The notes: generated by a model not told the origin, from the sequence alone. Shown: positions 44,623-53,781, counted from the stretch's first letter. The stretch is 64,000 nucleotides of DNA from an uncultured Draconibacterium sp. (GCF_963677565.1 NZ_OY781982.1:434001-498000); one strand, 5' to 3'. Numbers and translations are program-made.

Positions 44623-45189
44623 ATGGAGCAAAGAGACGATATCTATTATATAGAAAAAGTAAAGGCCGGACAGACCAATTACTTTTCGTACATAGTGGAA
44701 AGATACCAGGATATCGTTTTTTCCATTGCAATGAAAGTTCTTAAAAATCGTGAAGACGCCGAAGAAATGGCACAGGAGAGTTTTATAAAGGCATACAAAT
44801 CGTTGCACACCTTTAAAGGAAATGCAAAGTTTTCGACCTGGCTCTACCGAATTACGTATAACAATTGTATTTCGGAAGTGAGAAAACGGAAAATGCATTT
44901 TGCATCGACCGACGATGTGCAGATTGCCGACGAAGCAGAAGAAATGAACCTGGATGGAATTCCGGAAGAAAACAGGGCACAAGCCATTAAAGCCGCCATG
45001 GATAAATTACCGGAAGATGAATACACACTGATACTTTTGTATTATTTCGAGGAACAGTCGATAGAGGAGATTAGCAAAGTAACAAAACTGTCGGAAAGCA
45101 ATACTAAAGTGAAGCTTTACAGGGCTAGAAAAAAGCTCTATACTATTTTAAATGAATTAATGAAAGACGAGTTATACACTATATTATGA
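44623..45189 (+). CDS. ECF-type RNA polymerase sigma factor
   Basis: A 188-residue sigma-70 family protein with region 2 (YFSYIVERYQDIVFSIAMKVLKNREDAEEMAQESFIKAY, given here in two overlapping blocks of the family: YFSYIVERYQDIVFSIAM and EDAEEMAQESFIKAYKSL), the STWLYRITYNNCISEVRKRK segment, and region 4 (LPEDEYTLILLYYFEEQSIE, ISKVTKLSESNTKVKLYRAR). An upstream extension of the frame by 56 codons is Phe/Lys-rich and crosses the ECF promoter, so it is rejected. The stop overlaps the next start in ATGA, so translation is coupled to the putative anti-sigma gene. It probably controls itself and the divergent DUF6249 gene. Confidence 0.92.
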   Translation: MEQRDDIYYIEKVKAGQTNYFSYIVERYQDIVFSIAMKVLKNREDAEEMAQESFIKAYKSLHTFKGNAKFSTWLYRITYNNCISEVRKRKMHFASTDDVQIADEAEEMNLDGIPEENRAQAIKAAMDKLPEDEYTLILLYYFEEQSIEEISKVTKLSESNTKVKLYRARKKLYTILNELMKDELYTIL

Positions 45190-45593
45190 GCGAACTGGAA
45201 GACATAAAATTAAAAGCATTACTGCAAAATATGGAACTGGAAAAACCGGGTTCTAATTTTACAGTTCAGGTAATGAACAAAATTTTTGAGGAAGATAGTG
45301 TACTTGAAAAAATTAAATCGGAAAAGATTTTAGGAAAAGGTTTCTGGATTATTTCCATCCTGTTTATTGTATTACTGGCGGCTATATTCTTTGTAAACAA
45401 TGCTGGCGTGCAGGCCGACAGCCAAATTGGACAATTACTACCTGAGGCAGGACAAGGGTTAAGCGAAGGCTACGAATCATTCTTTAGCAAATTGGGAACA
45501 TTACCATTAAGCATTGCAGGAATTACCATCGCAGTATCAGTGCTTATCTTCATCGATAAATTTATCAGCTCAAACAGCAAAATATTTGCATAA
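45186..45593 (+). CDS. putative membrane anti-sigma factor
   Basis: A 135-residue protein coupled by a four-base overlap to the sigma factor gene. The N-terminal 50 residues are cytoplasmic and helical (LKALLQNMELEKPGSNFTVQ, a pattern frequent in Bacteroidota anti-sigma proteins), followed by two membrane helices (about 53-70 and 108-126). No zinc-binding His-Cys motif is present, so it is not a ZAS-type anti-sigma. The role is inferred from position, size and topology. Release of the sigma factor would follow an unknown envelope signal. Confidence 0.7.
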   Translation: MSELEDIKLKALLQNMELEKPGSNFTVQVMNKIFEEDSVLEKIKSEKILGKGFWIISILFIVLLAAIFFVNNAGVQADSQIGQLLPEAGQGLSEGYESFFSKLGTLPLSIAGITIAVSVLIFIDKFISSNSKIFA

Positions 45594-45998
45594 AAGGAAG
45601 ATACTTAGAATCGATAATACAACGATATAAATACAAATCACTACCCTCTCTCCTATCTCTCCCTTCTTTGAAGGGAAAGACGAGTGACCTCCATAAGAGA
45701 TTACCAATGAAAATAACTGCATCGAATTTGATCTGAACCATCATTGTCCCTACATAACGGACAGGCAGGCTTCCTTTCTCGCAGGGAAGGATAAGAGGAT
45801 GGGTTTATCAACAATTCCTCTGTAAGAATTTCATAAAAAATTAATCCCGGCTGACATGTCGTTTTTTTTTATTCCTGCCTTAAAGGATACTGCTAAATCT
45901 TTCATAAACTTTTTTAATCAATAGGCTTTTACTACTTCGACATGCTATCAAGCACTTTTGGATCTACAACAATATTGTTATGTTTGTAAATCAAAAAT
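45594..45998. other. intergenic region with a degenerate inverted repeat
   Basis: No gene is seen in these 405 bases. At 45642-45679 a pyrimidine-rich block (CTACCCTCTCTCC...) contains the small hairpin CCCTTC/GAAGGG. At 45774-45803 a block ending AAGAGGATGGG is its imperfect reverse complement. The pair encloses about 95 bases and looks like the decayed remnant of a short palindromic intergenic element. The rest is AT-rich leader of the next gene. Confidence 0.5.
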
Positions 45999-46004
45999 TT
46001 GTAT

Positions 46005-47723
46005 ATGAAATCCCAAATCGCAATAATCTTACTTCTCTGTATTCCAATTTTTACATTGTCTCAAACATACTTTGCACCTGACACACAAAAACCAGATTCA
46101 ATTGTTACGTATAACATGCAAAATGAATTGGATTCCTTAAAAATAGAAAAAGAAATCTTATATATTGATGAAAATAATAATGAGGTTCAAATTCTATTAT
46201 CGATTGATAACTCTAATAATAAATTGTTAAACAATGCAAAAAAAGAAGTTAAATATAACACTGAAAAAGAACTGATTTATCGTGCAGATTATATATGGGA
46301 CATATCAAGAAATAACTGGAAAGGAGTATATAAAAGAGAAATTACACTTGGTTTAAATGTGAACGAATCGACTTTTGATTCCTATTATTTGTGGAATGAA
46401 AAGCAAGATGACTGGATAGGTAATTACCAAATTGAATCTAAACAAAATTCTTTTGGAAAAAGAACATTTTATAGCTATTACCTTTGGGACGAATCTCTCT
46501 ATGGCTGGTACCCCACATCAAAAGTTATTACTGCTTATAATGAGACTAGTGAAATTGAAGAAGAGGAAACTTACAATATAAATCACGAAACTAAAAATCT
46601 AGAAAAACTAACAAAAACAAATTTCTTCTATTTAAATGACGATTTATATTTAACAAAGCACTATGGATGGGATGCAGTTCAAGAGGAATGGTCACTTCAC
46701 TATTACGATACAATTTACTATGAAAACAATCATAAATTTGAAGAAAGAATAGGAAAAATCATCAATGGAAAATGGACCCTGTCACTAGATAGCAAAACAG
46801 TTACCTTTTTAGATAATAATAAAATGACGGACAGTATAATTTTTTATACTTTCATTTCTGACACTATCTGCATCCAAAATAGAAAAACCATTCACAAACA
46901 CGATGAAAACGGCAAAGTGTTAAGAACTCAACAATATAGTTGGAATAATAATGACTGGTTTTTATACGAAATATTAAATTATGAATACGATATTAATGGC
47001 AATCAAACATATTCAGAAAAACTCAATTATGATTCATATGTAGATTCTATAATCGGCGTTCATAAACACTACCGATCATACTATCAACGCTTTGACGGTC
47101 AATTTGATCTACTAACAAATGAAGAATACTATTGGAATTATCTAGCTGGTCATTGGCAGGGCAGTGAAAAAGATAGCAGCTCCTTAAATGAACAAAATTT
47201 TATGTCCCTCAAAATCAATTTTTCTTGGGATAGGAATAACAGGGACTGGGTATATAACAATAATTACGAATACAAATACGATGAACATAATAACCTTAGT
47301 ACAAAAATCACTTCAAAGTGGGATGCTTACTCAGATACATGGATCTATAAGAACAAAATAGATTATGCATATTCTGAACAAGATTTGCTAAAAAAAATCT
47401 CAAATGATTTGTGGAATTCTGAACTCAACAACTGGGAACGTCAGCATAATACATACTACTATTATCCTTCGATTACTAATGTATATGAAACAAAAATTTC
47501 AGAGATATCGATATTCCCCAACCCCAGTCAAGGAATTATTAATCTAAAAGGAATTACAAATCCATGTAAAGTTTCTATTTTCTCAGTTGATGGGAAATGT
47601 TTCTACACCGGTAATACTAAAGGTGAATATCTTAATATCTCATTTTTACCCAAGGGAGTTTACCTACTTCATATTGAAAAAGATAATAAGAAGCTACTAT
47701 CAACTAAAATCGTTCTGAGATAA
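46005..47723 (+). CDS. T9SS-exported protein made of W-rich repeats
   Basis: A 572-residue secreted protein that I cannot name. The start used (MKSQIAIILLLCIPIF) gives a clean signal peptide, and an ATG two codons earlier is equally possible. Between about residues 60 and 490 a motif of the form Y/F-x-W-D/N-x5/8-W recurs about nine times (YIWDISRNNW, YLWNEKQDDW, YLWDESLYGW, YGWDAVQEEW, YSWNNNDW, YYWNYLAGHW, FSWDRNNRDW, SKWDAYSDTW, DLWNSELNNW), each followed by Tyr-rich strands, which suggests a beta-repeat or propeller-like fold. The C-terminal 75 residues are a T9SS sorting domain (ISIFPNPSQGIINLKG). Codon use is visibly more A/T-rich and Asn/Lys-rich than its neighbours, which hints at a different origin. 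Likely surface-exposed and possibly adhesive. Confidence 0.8.
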   Translation: MKSQIAIILLLCIPIFTLSQTYFAPDTQKPDSIVTYNMQNELDSLKIEKEILYIDENNNEVQILLSIDNSNNKLLNNAKKEVKYNTEKELIYRADYIWDISRNNWKGVYKREITLGLNVNESTFDSYYLWNEKQDDWIGNYQIESKQNSFGKRTFYSYYLWDESLYGWYPTSKVITAYNETSEIEEEETYNINHETKNLEKLTKTNFFYLNDDLYLTKHYGWDAVQEEWSLHYYDTIYYENNHKFEERIGKIINGKWTLSLDSKTVTFLDNNKMTDSIIFYTFISDTICIQNRKTIHKHDENGKVLRTQQYSWNNNDWFLYEILNYEYDINGNQTYSEKLNYDSYVDSIIGVHKHYRSYYQRFDGQFDLLTNEEYYWNYLAGHWQGSEKDSSSLNEQNFMSLKINFSWDRNNRDWVYNNNYEYKYDEHNNLSTKITSKWDAYSDTWIYKNKIDYAYSEQDLLKKISNDLWNSELNNWERQHNTYYYYPSITNVYETKISEISIFPNPSQGIINLKGITNPCKVSIFSVDGKCFYTGNTKGEYLNISFLPKGVYLLHIEKDNKKLLSTKIVLR

Positions 47724-47737
47724 ATTAAAAATTTGAT

Positions 47738-48418
47738 TTATTCGTACTGTTTCAACAATCCCAACATAATCAGGTACTGGGCAGCAATGTACGTTGTCAT
47801 TACCAACAAACCTTCGTAAGGAATAGCAACAAGAAAACGATTTACGGCAATCAACGAATCGGATAAAACAAAAAACAAAGAACCTGCAAACACCAGGCTA
47901 AAACTTATCGGATGTCCGTTCCCAAACCGGTTGAGTGCCATGGCCGACATTGATAAAATAGCCGCCATATACACAAAAATGGCTATTCGTAACACTGCAT
48001 CCAATTGAGGGAAGAGCAGGGTGTAAATAATCAGCCCAAAGGCAATGTACGGAATCAGCCACATGGGCTTCTTCTTTAAAAACGACATATTACCCGAAAG
48101 ATCGATGGTGCGCAGAAATAAAAATATATACACAACCTGCGTAACAAGAAAAGATGCAATGCCCAAAACAAAAAATGTAAATTCGGAAGCAAACATCATC
48201 AACAGATCTCCAAACCACGAGAAAAGAAAACCTATCACTGCCAGCTTCACCACCTTTTTGTCAATAGCTTTTGCATGTAACAGGAAATATCCGGCAATCC
48301 AGATCAGAATAAAAGGTTTAACGATGTGATCGAGCTGTGGATCCTGCAAATACTCTCCTACCAGATCAGCAACAACGATAACAATAAAAACGAGGTGAAG
48401 AAAAAATTTTTTCATCAA
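47738..48418 (-). CDS. lysoplasmalogenase family (YhhN/TMEM86) membrane protein
   Basis: A 226-residue integral membrane protein with seven to eight hydrophobic helices. YhhN family marks are FSWFGDLLMMF near residue 75 and LFFVLSDSLIAVNRF near 185, each with a conserved Asp in a membrane context. Characterised homologues cleave the vinyl-ether bond of lysoplasmalogens, but activity in bacteria that may lack plasmalogens is uncertain. The gene is alone, with the stop 14 bases from that of the convergent T9SS protein and no clear hairpin between them. Confidence 0.85.
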   Translation of the reverse strand: MMKKFFLHLVFIVIVVADLVGEYLQDPQLDHIVKPFILIWIAGYFLLHAKAIDKKVVKLAVIGFLFSWFGDLLMMFASEFTFFVLGIASFLVTQVVYIFLFLRTIDLSGNMSFLKKKPMWLIPYIAFGLIIYTLLFPQLDAVLRIAIFVYMAAILSMSAMALNRFGNGHPISFSLVFAGSLFFVLSDSLIAVNRFLVAIPYEGLLVMTTYIAAQYLIMLGLLKQYE

Positions 48419-48469
48419 TCATTGTTTGAGGTAAAAGTAAGATTTATCGGGTAAAAAATGAAACCGAAA

Positions 48470-49435
48470 CTAAAAACATGCCTCTTCCAACAAAAACTTG
48501 TTGACATATTCGTCCACGCCTGCTTCCAATTCAACAAATGGTTTATTATATCCTACATCGCGCAGCTTCTGCATTTCGGCTTCTGTAAAATACTGGTATC
48601 TTCCGCGTAAATCAACGGGGGTATCAATAAACGAAATTTCAGGATTCATCTTCATACTGCTAAAAACAGCTTTCGTAAGATCGAGGAAAGAACGTGCTTT
48701 TCCGGTACCTACGTTGTAAATTCCTGAATTATCCTGGTTTTCCATGAAAAACATCATTACATCAGCGATGTCTTCCACATAAATAAAATCGCGGCTTTGT
48801 TCGCCATCTTTGTAAGCTTTATGGTGCGAGCGGAACAATTGCATATGCCCGGTTTCTTTAATGGTTTTGTAAGCATGCAAAACTACTGATGCCATGCGCC
48901 CTTTATGGTATTCATTCGGTCCGTAAACATTAAAGAATTTCATTCCTGCCCAAAAAGGTGGTGTACGAAACTGTTTTAAGGCCCAAACATCAAAGTCGTG
49001 TTTCGACCAACCGTAAAGATTAAGTGGTCGCAAGTCCTGTATTTTTTTATGCTCATCAGAAAAACCATCTTCGCCATTTCCATATGTAGCTGCCGATGAG
49101 GCATACAACAGTGGCACTTGAATTTCGGAACAAATATTCCAAAGACGTTGCGAATAAATTAAATTTAATTGTTGATAGAGTTCAGGTTCCTGTCCTACGG
49201 TATCGGTTCTTGCCCCCAGGTGAAAAATAAAATCGACGTCCTGTGCATGTTTGATCAGCCATTTGAAAAACTCATCACGGTCGATAAATTTCCGATACTG
49301 TTTTTTCAGCAAATTCAAATCCTTCCAGGGATCATCAAATTTGTCAACCAAAATCAGGTCTTTGTATCCTGCTTCGTTGAGTTTTCCTACTAAATAACTT
49401 CCGATAAATCCGGCTGCTCCTGTTACAACTATCAT
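48470..49435 (-). CDS. hldD: ADP-glyceromanno-heptose 6-epimerase
   Basis: A 321-residue short-chain dehydrogenase/epimerase. The N-terminal NADP-binding GAAGFIGSYLVGKL begins at residue 6. The Ser/Thr of the active site lies in LYASSAATYGNGED, and the catalytic Tyr-x3-Lys is in NLYGWSKHDFD. The C-terminal part has the family-type RDFIYVEDIADVMMFF, GIYNVGTGKARSFLDL and YQYFTEAEMQKLR. It inverts C6 of ADP-D-glycero-manno-heptose to give the L,D-heptose for the LPS inner core. Other heptose genes (hldE, gmhA) are not in the window. It is monocistronic; about 290 bases upstream show no gene or clear promoter. Confidence 0.92.
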   Translation of the reverse strand: MIVVTGAAGFIGSYLVGKLNEAGYKDLILVDKFDDPWKDLNLLKKQYRKFIDRDEFFKWLIKHAQDVDFIFHLGARTDTVGQEPELYQQLNLIYSQRLWNICSEIQVPLLYASSAATYGNGEDGFSDEHKKIQDLRPLNLYGWSKHDFDVWALKQFRTPPFWAGMKFFNVYGPNEYHKGRMASVVLHAYKTIKETGHMQLFRSHHKAYKDGEQSRDFIYVEDIADVMMFFMENQDNSGIYNVGTGKARSFLDLTKAVFSSMKMNPEISFIDTPVDLRGRYQYFTEAEMQKLRDVGYNKPFVELEAGVDEYVNKFLLEEACF

Positions 49436-49727
49436 GTTAACGCGGTTTCGTTTGGTACAGCAAAAAACTCTGTTTTCTGAAAATGTGGCTTTTGTTATAG
49501 TAAACTAACCACATTGGTTTTTATTGTACACGTCGCAAAATAAATTTAACTTTTTTGAACTGCCAAACAATTCTATGAAAACAGACGGTGTGTAAACAAT
49601 TTTGGTTGCTTTGCTGATTAAATTATCAGGTAATTAACATTAAACTGATTTGCAAAACCATTGAGAAATGGAAAAAATAATTGAGAGATACCGGTTGTTA
49701 ATTACACCAAGTTAATATCTCCCGACC

Positions 49728-50423
49728 TTAAGGCACGGGAACTTGGATTGATTTTAATATTCCAATTAAAGTTTCCTTCAGATTTACAAGGGCTAAAGGA
49801 ATATTCCATTTTGCCGAATCGCGGGGTTCCACATAATTCGATATTGAGCGCACCTGGTAACACTTTACCCCCATCCAGTTGCAAACATAAAATACGGCCG
49901 CTCCTTCCATCGATTCAACATGCGCATTAAATTTTTCGCGCATTTCGGCAATACTGGTATCGCGCCCAAAGCTTTTGTTGGTGGTTACTCCTTTTACCTT
50001 TTTTAGATTTATCCAATCATTTGAATTACTTGCTTTTAACAAGCCATTCTCAAACGGAAAATCATTTACTCCAATATACCCCGACTCGAACAGTGTAAGA
50101 AACTCATGTTGTTTTTCAATTCCCAGGTCGGCAAATTCTTCGCTAACAACATTCACCACCTCGCCAATTTTAAGCTCCTGGGTTAAACTTCCGGCCAGTC
50201 CGATATTTATAACGGCATCATATTCTTTTTCACGAAGTGCGTTTGTTAAATGAAAAGTGGCAAACGAGCTTCCTATTCCTGACACCAAAACATCAACATG
50301 CAAATCGGTAAATCGGTAGGATTTTACAAAATGACTCTCTTCCTCTACTTTTTCCAGCTCATCAACAATCAGTTTGATTTCCATTGTAGTGGCTGCTACA
50401 ATCAAAATTTCCATACAATTCAT
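49728..50423 (-). CDS. mqnB: futalosine hydrolase
   Basis: A 231-residue nucleoside-phosphorylase-fold hydrolase of the futalosine route to menaquinone, releasing hypoxanthine from futalosine (or adenine from the amino form). Visible marks are the N-terminal ILIVAATTMEIKLIVDEL, VLVSGIGSSFATFHL, the glycine-rich INIGLAGSLTQELKIGEVV, the purine/ribose-binding VESMEGAAVFYVC and the terminal RSISNYVEPRDSAKWNI typical of MqnB. The start could be either ATG of MNCMEIL, and the second fits family length better. Its presence implies that the organism makes menaquinone by the Mqn pathway, but the other mqn genes lie elsewhere. Confidence 0.9.
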   Translation of the reverse strand: MNCMEILIVAATTMEIKLIVDELEKVEEESHFVKSYRFTDLHVDVLVSGIGSSFATFHLTNALREKEYDAVINIGLAGSLTQELKIGEVVNVVSEEFADLGIEKQHEFLTLFESGYIGVNDFPFENGLLKASNSNDWINLKKVKGVTTNKSFGRDTSIAEMREKFNAHVESMEGAAVFYVCNWMGVKCYQVRSISNYVEPRDSAKWNIPLALVNLKETLIGILKSIQVPVP

Positions 50424-50602
50424 CTTTGTAGTTTTCTGTCTCTGGTAAACTTTAATTCGATATCTATTGCTCTGCTACATCTGTATTTCAAACTTGTTTC
50501 AAAAACAAGTCTCCATCTCACTGCTTTTTAAATCCATCTATTCATTCATACTGATTTTATAAAAAAAAGTTAATCTTTGTACCGATTAAAATTCTAACAA
50601 CA

Positions 50603-51226
50603 ATGTGTTCATTAAAAAATAGCAACTCAAACGGATACCTGAGAAACGACTTTTACAACGAGGAAGCTACCGAACAACTTTCCAGTCATTACAAGGAAAT
50701 TCTACATATCGTTGGAGAAGATCCTTCTCGCGAAGGATTGGATAAAACGCCGGAAAGAGTAGCAAAAGCTATGCAATTCCTACTACAGGGTTATCAGATA
50801 GATCCGGTTGAGATTTTACAGTCCGCAATGTTTAAAGAAGATTACCGTCAAATGGTAATTGTAAAAGACATTGAGATTTATTCGATGTGTGAACACCACA
50901 TGCTTCCGTTTATCGGGAAAGCGCATGTTGCTTACATTCCAAACGGAACGATAACCGGACTAAGCAAGATTGCACGCGTTGTTGATGTATTTGCCCGCCG
51001 TTTACAGGTTCAGGAGCGCTTAACAACTCAAATAAAAGACTGTATTCAGGACACGCTAAAACCACTGGGCGTTGCCGTAGTTATTGAGGCACAACACCTT
51101 TGTATGCAAATGCGTGGCGTGCAGAAACAGCATTCGATAACAACTACCTCGGATTTTACCGGTGCTTTTGAAAAGGTAGCTACCCGCGAAGAGTTTATAA
51201 AACTAATTAGTACAAAGCTGAGCTAA
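50603..51226 (+). CDS. folE: GTP cyclohydrolase I
   Basis: A 207-residue type IA GTP cyclohydrolase, first step of tetrahydrofolate synthesis (GTP to 7,8-dihydroneopterin triphosphate). The zinc ligands are C96 and H99 in MCEHHMLPFIGKAHVAYIP and C167 in QHLCMQMRGVQ. GEDPSREGLDKTPERVAKAM and GLSKIARVVDVFARRLQVQE complete the signature. The first 20 residues are variable, so the start is taken from the first ATG of the open frame. It is a single gene whose stop lies four bases from that of the convergent lactonase gene. Confidence 0.96.
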   Translation: MCSLKNSNSNGYLRNDFYNEEATEQLSSHYKEILHIVGEDPSREGLDKTPERVAKAMQFLLQGYQIDPVEILQSAMFKEDYRQMVIVKDIEIYSMCEHHMLPFIGKAHVAYIPNGTITGLSKIARVVDVFARRLQVQERLTTQIKDCIQDTLKPLGVAVVIEAQHLCMQMRGVQKQHSITTTSDFTGAFEKVATREEFIKLISTKLS

Positions 51227-51230
51227 GTTT

Positions 51231-52343
51231 TTACAAAAACTCAATACAAACCGGTGCCGGCAACGCAATTTCTTTACCACTGAATTTTGGCATTCCGGTA
51301 TCCGTGTTAATTTTAAAAACCGCGATATTATGGCTGCGTTGATTTGCAACCAGCATCCATTCTCCGTCAGGTGTAATTCCAAAATTCCTTGGCCAATCGC
51401 CTTCCACCGGAACAGTTCCTAAAAATGTCAATTCCTCATCGGCTTTTACTTTAAATACAGCAATGGAGTTGTGCCCCCGGTTCGAGCCATACAAATATTG
51501 CCCGTCTTTCGAAAAATGTATATCGGCGCAATAACTCTCTCCGTCAAAATCGGCTGGTAAAGTTGAAATATTCTGAAATACCGACCACTTATCGCCATTT
51601 TTCCGAACTGCCGAAATAGTGGAGTTTAGCTCGTTTATTACATAAATAACCTCTTCTGTTGAATGAAAAACAAAATGCCTTGGCCCTGAACCGGCCGGTA
51701 GTTTTACAAATTCCTGCTCATAACGTCCCAGATTTCCATCCTTAAAATGAAAAATATTCAACTGATCAGTTCCCAGGTCGGCACTAAAAATACTTGGTTC
51801 GGTTGATGAAAATTTAATGGAATGTGCATGCGGCTGTGTTTGATTCGGATGCACACTTGATCCGGTGTTATGAACGACGGTAAGTGCTTTCTTCAGGCTA
51901 CCGTCTTTGTCAACCGGATAAATAGAAGTAGTTCCTCCACCATAAGCTGCTATTGCCACATATTTTCTGTCGGGCGAAACATCAATATGACACGGCCCAC
52001 TTCCGTTTGCTATTTGTTTATTCAAAAAGTGAAGTCCGCCATGCTCATCCAGCTTGTAGGCAACCACATAACCGCCGGTTGGCTCAACTTCCGGCGAGGT
52101 CCTCGAAACTGAATACATAAATTTCTTATCGGGTCCCAATCGCAAAAAAGATGGATTATCGATACCTTTAAAAGTTGTCAATAATTCAATGGCTCCCGTT
52201 TTTCTGTCTAAATTACAATAGTTAATTCCTTCAGCACCTTCATCGGTGAAAGTACCAACATAAAACATTTGTTTATCCTGAGCAAACGTAGCGGTAAAAC
52301 TGAGGAAAACAAAAAGGCAATTAAACAAAATTTTTCGCAACAT
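51231..52343 (-). CDS. exported lactonase family protein (6-phosphogluconolactonase-like beta-propeller)
   Basis: A 370-residue seven-bladed propeller of the lactonase (Pgl-type YbhE) family with signal peptide MLRKILFNCLFVFLSFTATFAQ. An upstream ATG would add 14 residues and hide the signal, so it is rejected. Family blocks are FYVGTFTDEGAEGINYCNLD, GSGPCHIDVSPDRKYVAIAA, HPNQTQPHAHSIKFS, GSGPRHFVFHSTEEVIYVIN and WPRNFGITPDGEWMLVANQ. The His and Arg residues of these blocks line the presumed active site. Because it is exported it probably opens a sugar lactone in the periplasm and not the cytoplasmic 6-phosphogluconolactone. The substrate is unknown. Confidence 0.87.
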   Translation of the reverse strand: MLRKILFNCLFVFLSFTATFAQDKQMFYVGTFTDEGAEGINYCNLDRKTGAIELLTTFKGIDNPSFLRLGPDKKFMYSVSRTSPEVEPTGGYVVAYKLDEHGGLHFLNKQIANGSGPCHIDVSPDRKYVAIAAYGGGTTSIYPVDKDGSLKKALTVVHNTGSSVHPNQTQPHAHSIKFSSTEPSIFSADLGTDQLNIFHFKDGNLGRYEQEFVKLPAGSGPRHFVFHSTEEVIYVINELNSTISAVRKNGDKWSVFQNISTLPADFDGESYCADIHFSKDGQYLYGSNRGHNSIAVFKVKADEELTFLGTVPVEGDWPRNFGITPDGEWMLVANQRSHNIAVFKINTDTGMPKFSGKEIALPAPVCIEFL

Positions 52344-52379
52344 AGTTGTATCTTTAATAAACGCTAAAATTAAAAAAAT

Positions 52380-52616
52380 ATGCAAAAACCTGTAATAGCC
52401 GAAAAGACACCAAAAGCATTAACACTTGAACCGGGTACTTATTATTGGTGCGCATGCGGAAAAAGTAAAAACCAACCTTTTTGCGACGGTTCACATCAAG
52501 GATCTGAATTTACCCCACTTCCTTTTAAAATCGAAGAAAAAAAAGAAGTGTGGTTATGCCAATGCAAACACTCCAATAACAAGCCATTTTGTGATGGCAC
52601 CCATCGAAAATTATAA
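52380..52616 (+). CDS. small CDGSH iron-sulfur protein with two cluster motifs
   Basis: A 78-residue cytoplasmic protein with two CDGSH-type [2Fe-2S] motifs: CACGKSKNQPFCDGSH (about 22-37) and CQCKHSNNKPFCDGTH (about 59-74). Each supplies the three-Cys one-His set of mitoNEET-like clusters, so the whole protein is essentially two zinc-finger-sized cluster sites in one chain. Such proteins take part in redox or Fe-S trafficking. The gene is divergent from the lactonase and convergent with the rubredoxin fusion, with six bases between stops. Confidence 0.9.
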   Translation: MQKPVIAEKTPKALTLEPGTYYWCACGKSKNQPFCDGSHQGSEFTPLPFKIEEKKEVWLCQCKHSNNKPFCDGTHRKL

Positions 52617-52622
52617 TAGTTA

Positions 52623-53369
52623 CTAAACTTTGGAAAAATCGTCTTTTGAAGCATTGCAAAGCGGACATTTCCAGTCCTCGGGCAAATCTTCAAAAGGCGT
52701 TCCGGGAGGTATTCCCATCGACGGATCACCTTCTTCCGGATCATACTGAAACCCGCAGATATTACACGAATAAACACCATCGGCGCTATCTGTTTTTTCT
52801 CTTGTCTCCGGTTTTTCAGTCACTTCTTCATAAATAACCGGCTCGGGTTCGTCCTCCAACTTATCTTTATCGATATAAGTAGGCGCATTTTTAGGCGATC
52901 GCATTTTATACTTGGCATGATAATAAGCGTAGGTCAGCGGTTCATCATCCGAAATTTTATCGCCGTCTACCACCTCGGCGGTAATCAGATAGTGCGAGCC
53001 AACATCTGCATAATCAATCACTTCGCAATCGAACCATGCCACCGACGAATCGACAACAATTGGAGCACCGGTTTTGGCCACAATGGTTTCAACACCCTGA
53101 AATTTATCGATATCAGCACCCGACATAAAGCCAAACTTACCAATTAAAGAGGTATCAACTTCTTTCTTTAAAACCGAAATTGAGAACTTTTTACTATCAA
53201 TTATCTTCTGTGCCGAATGGTTATTTTTATTACAGCTAATGGCAATTTTCGAAGGCTCGGCTGTAATCTGAAAGGCAGTATTTGCAATGTAACCGGCTTT
53301 TTCGCCGTTCAATTCTGTGGCTATCAAATATAAGCCATAACTAAGTTTATGAAATGCGGAATAATTCAT
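52623..53369 (-). CDS. flavin reductase-rubredoxin fusion (high-molecular-weight rubredoxin type)
   Basis: A 248-residue protein joining two redox modules. Residues 1-155 are an FMN-binding flavin reductase-like domain (GLYLIATELNGEKAGYIANT, SCNKNNHSAQKIIDSKKFSI, HYLITAEVVDGDKI). A charged linker (EDEPEPVIYEEVTEKPETRE) follows, and residues about 198-245 form a rubredoxin with two CxxC pairs (CNICGFQYDPEEGDP and WKCPLCNASKDDF). In Moorella the same fusion (Hrb) passes electrons from NADH to flavodiiron proteins for NO or O2 reduction. No flavodiiron gene is in the window. It probably serves oxygen or nitrosative defence in a microaerobic or anaerobic organism. Confidence 0.9.
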   Translation of the reverse strand: MNYSAFHKLSYGLYLIATELNGEKAGYIANTAFQITAEPSKIAISCNKNNHSAQKIIDSKKFSISVLKKEVDTSLIGKFGFMSGADIDKFQGVETIVAKTGAPIVVDSSVAWFDCEVIDYADVGSHYLITAEVVDGDKISDDEPLTYAYYHAKYKMRSPKNAPTYIDKDKLEDEPEPVIYEEVTEKPETREKTDSADGVYSCNICGFQYDPEEGDPSMGIPPGTPFEDLPEDWKCPLCNASKDDFSKV

Positions 53370-53781
53370 TCTTTTCTGTTTTTGAATTTCATTTGTTTAA
53401 ATTTAACAATACATTTTTAGATTATACCGTGATTCCCCTTTTAAATTACCAAACTACTTATTAAGCCTGTGGTAAAGCTTTATTAAGGAGAACAAATTCC
53501 AACAACGAAACTGCTTTTCCACAACGATACAGAATTTCAATATGGGAAGCAACTTACATTTATTTAAAAATTTCTTTTACGCTTAAATACACCGAAAAAT
53601 AGTGCTTATAACCGCCTGAAAACAATCCGGTCAATATTTACAGATTCGAATTAAAACAGCAAAAAATCGGGACAATTAATTTTATAATGGGAATTACACC
53701 TTAATAATTTCCAATATTAGGACATTTTCTTTGATTAATTCTCTCATTTCACTATTTTTAAAAACTCTAAATAAATAAAAA
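53370..53781. other. long intergenic region upstream of the NtrC-type regulator
   Basis: These 412 AT-rich bases contain no gene. I see no strong hairpin, no TTTG-N19/20-TAnnTTTG promoter and no -24/-12 GG-N10-GC element. The leftmost bases must hold the promoter of the rubredoxin fusion (-) and the right end that of the regulator (+). Confidence 0.4.
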
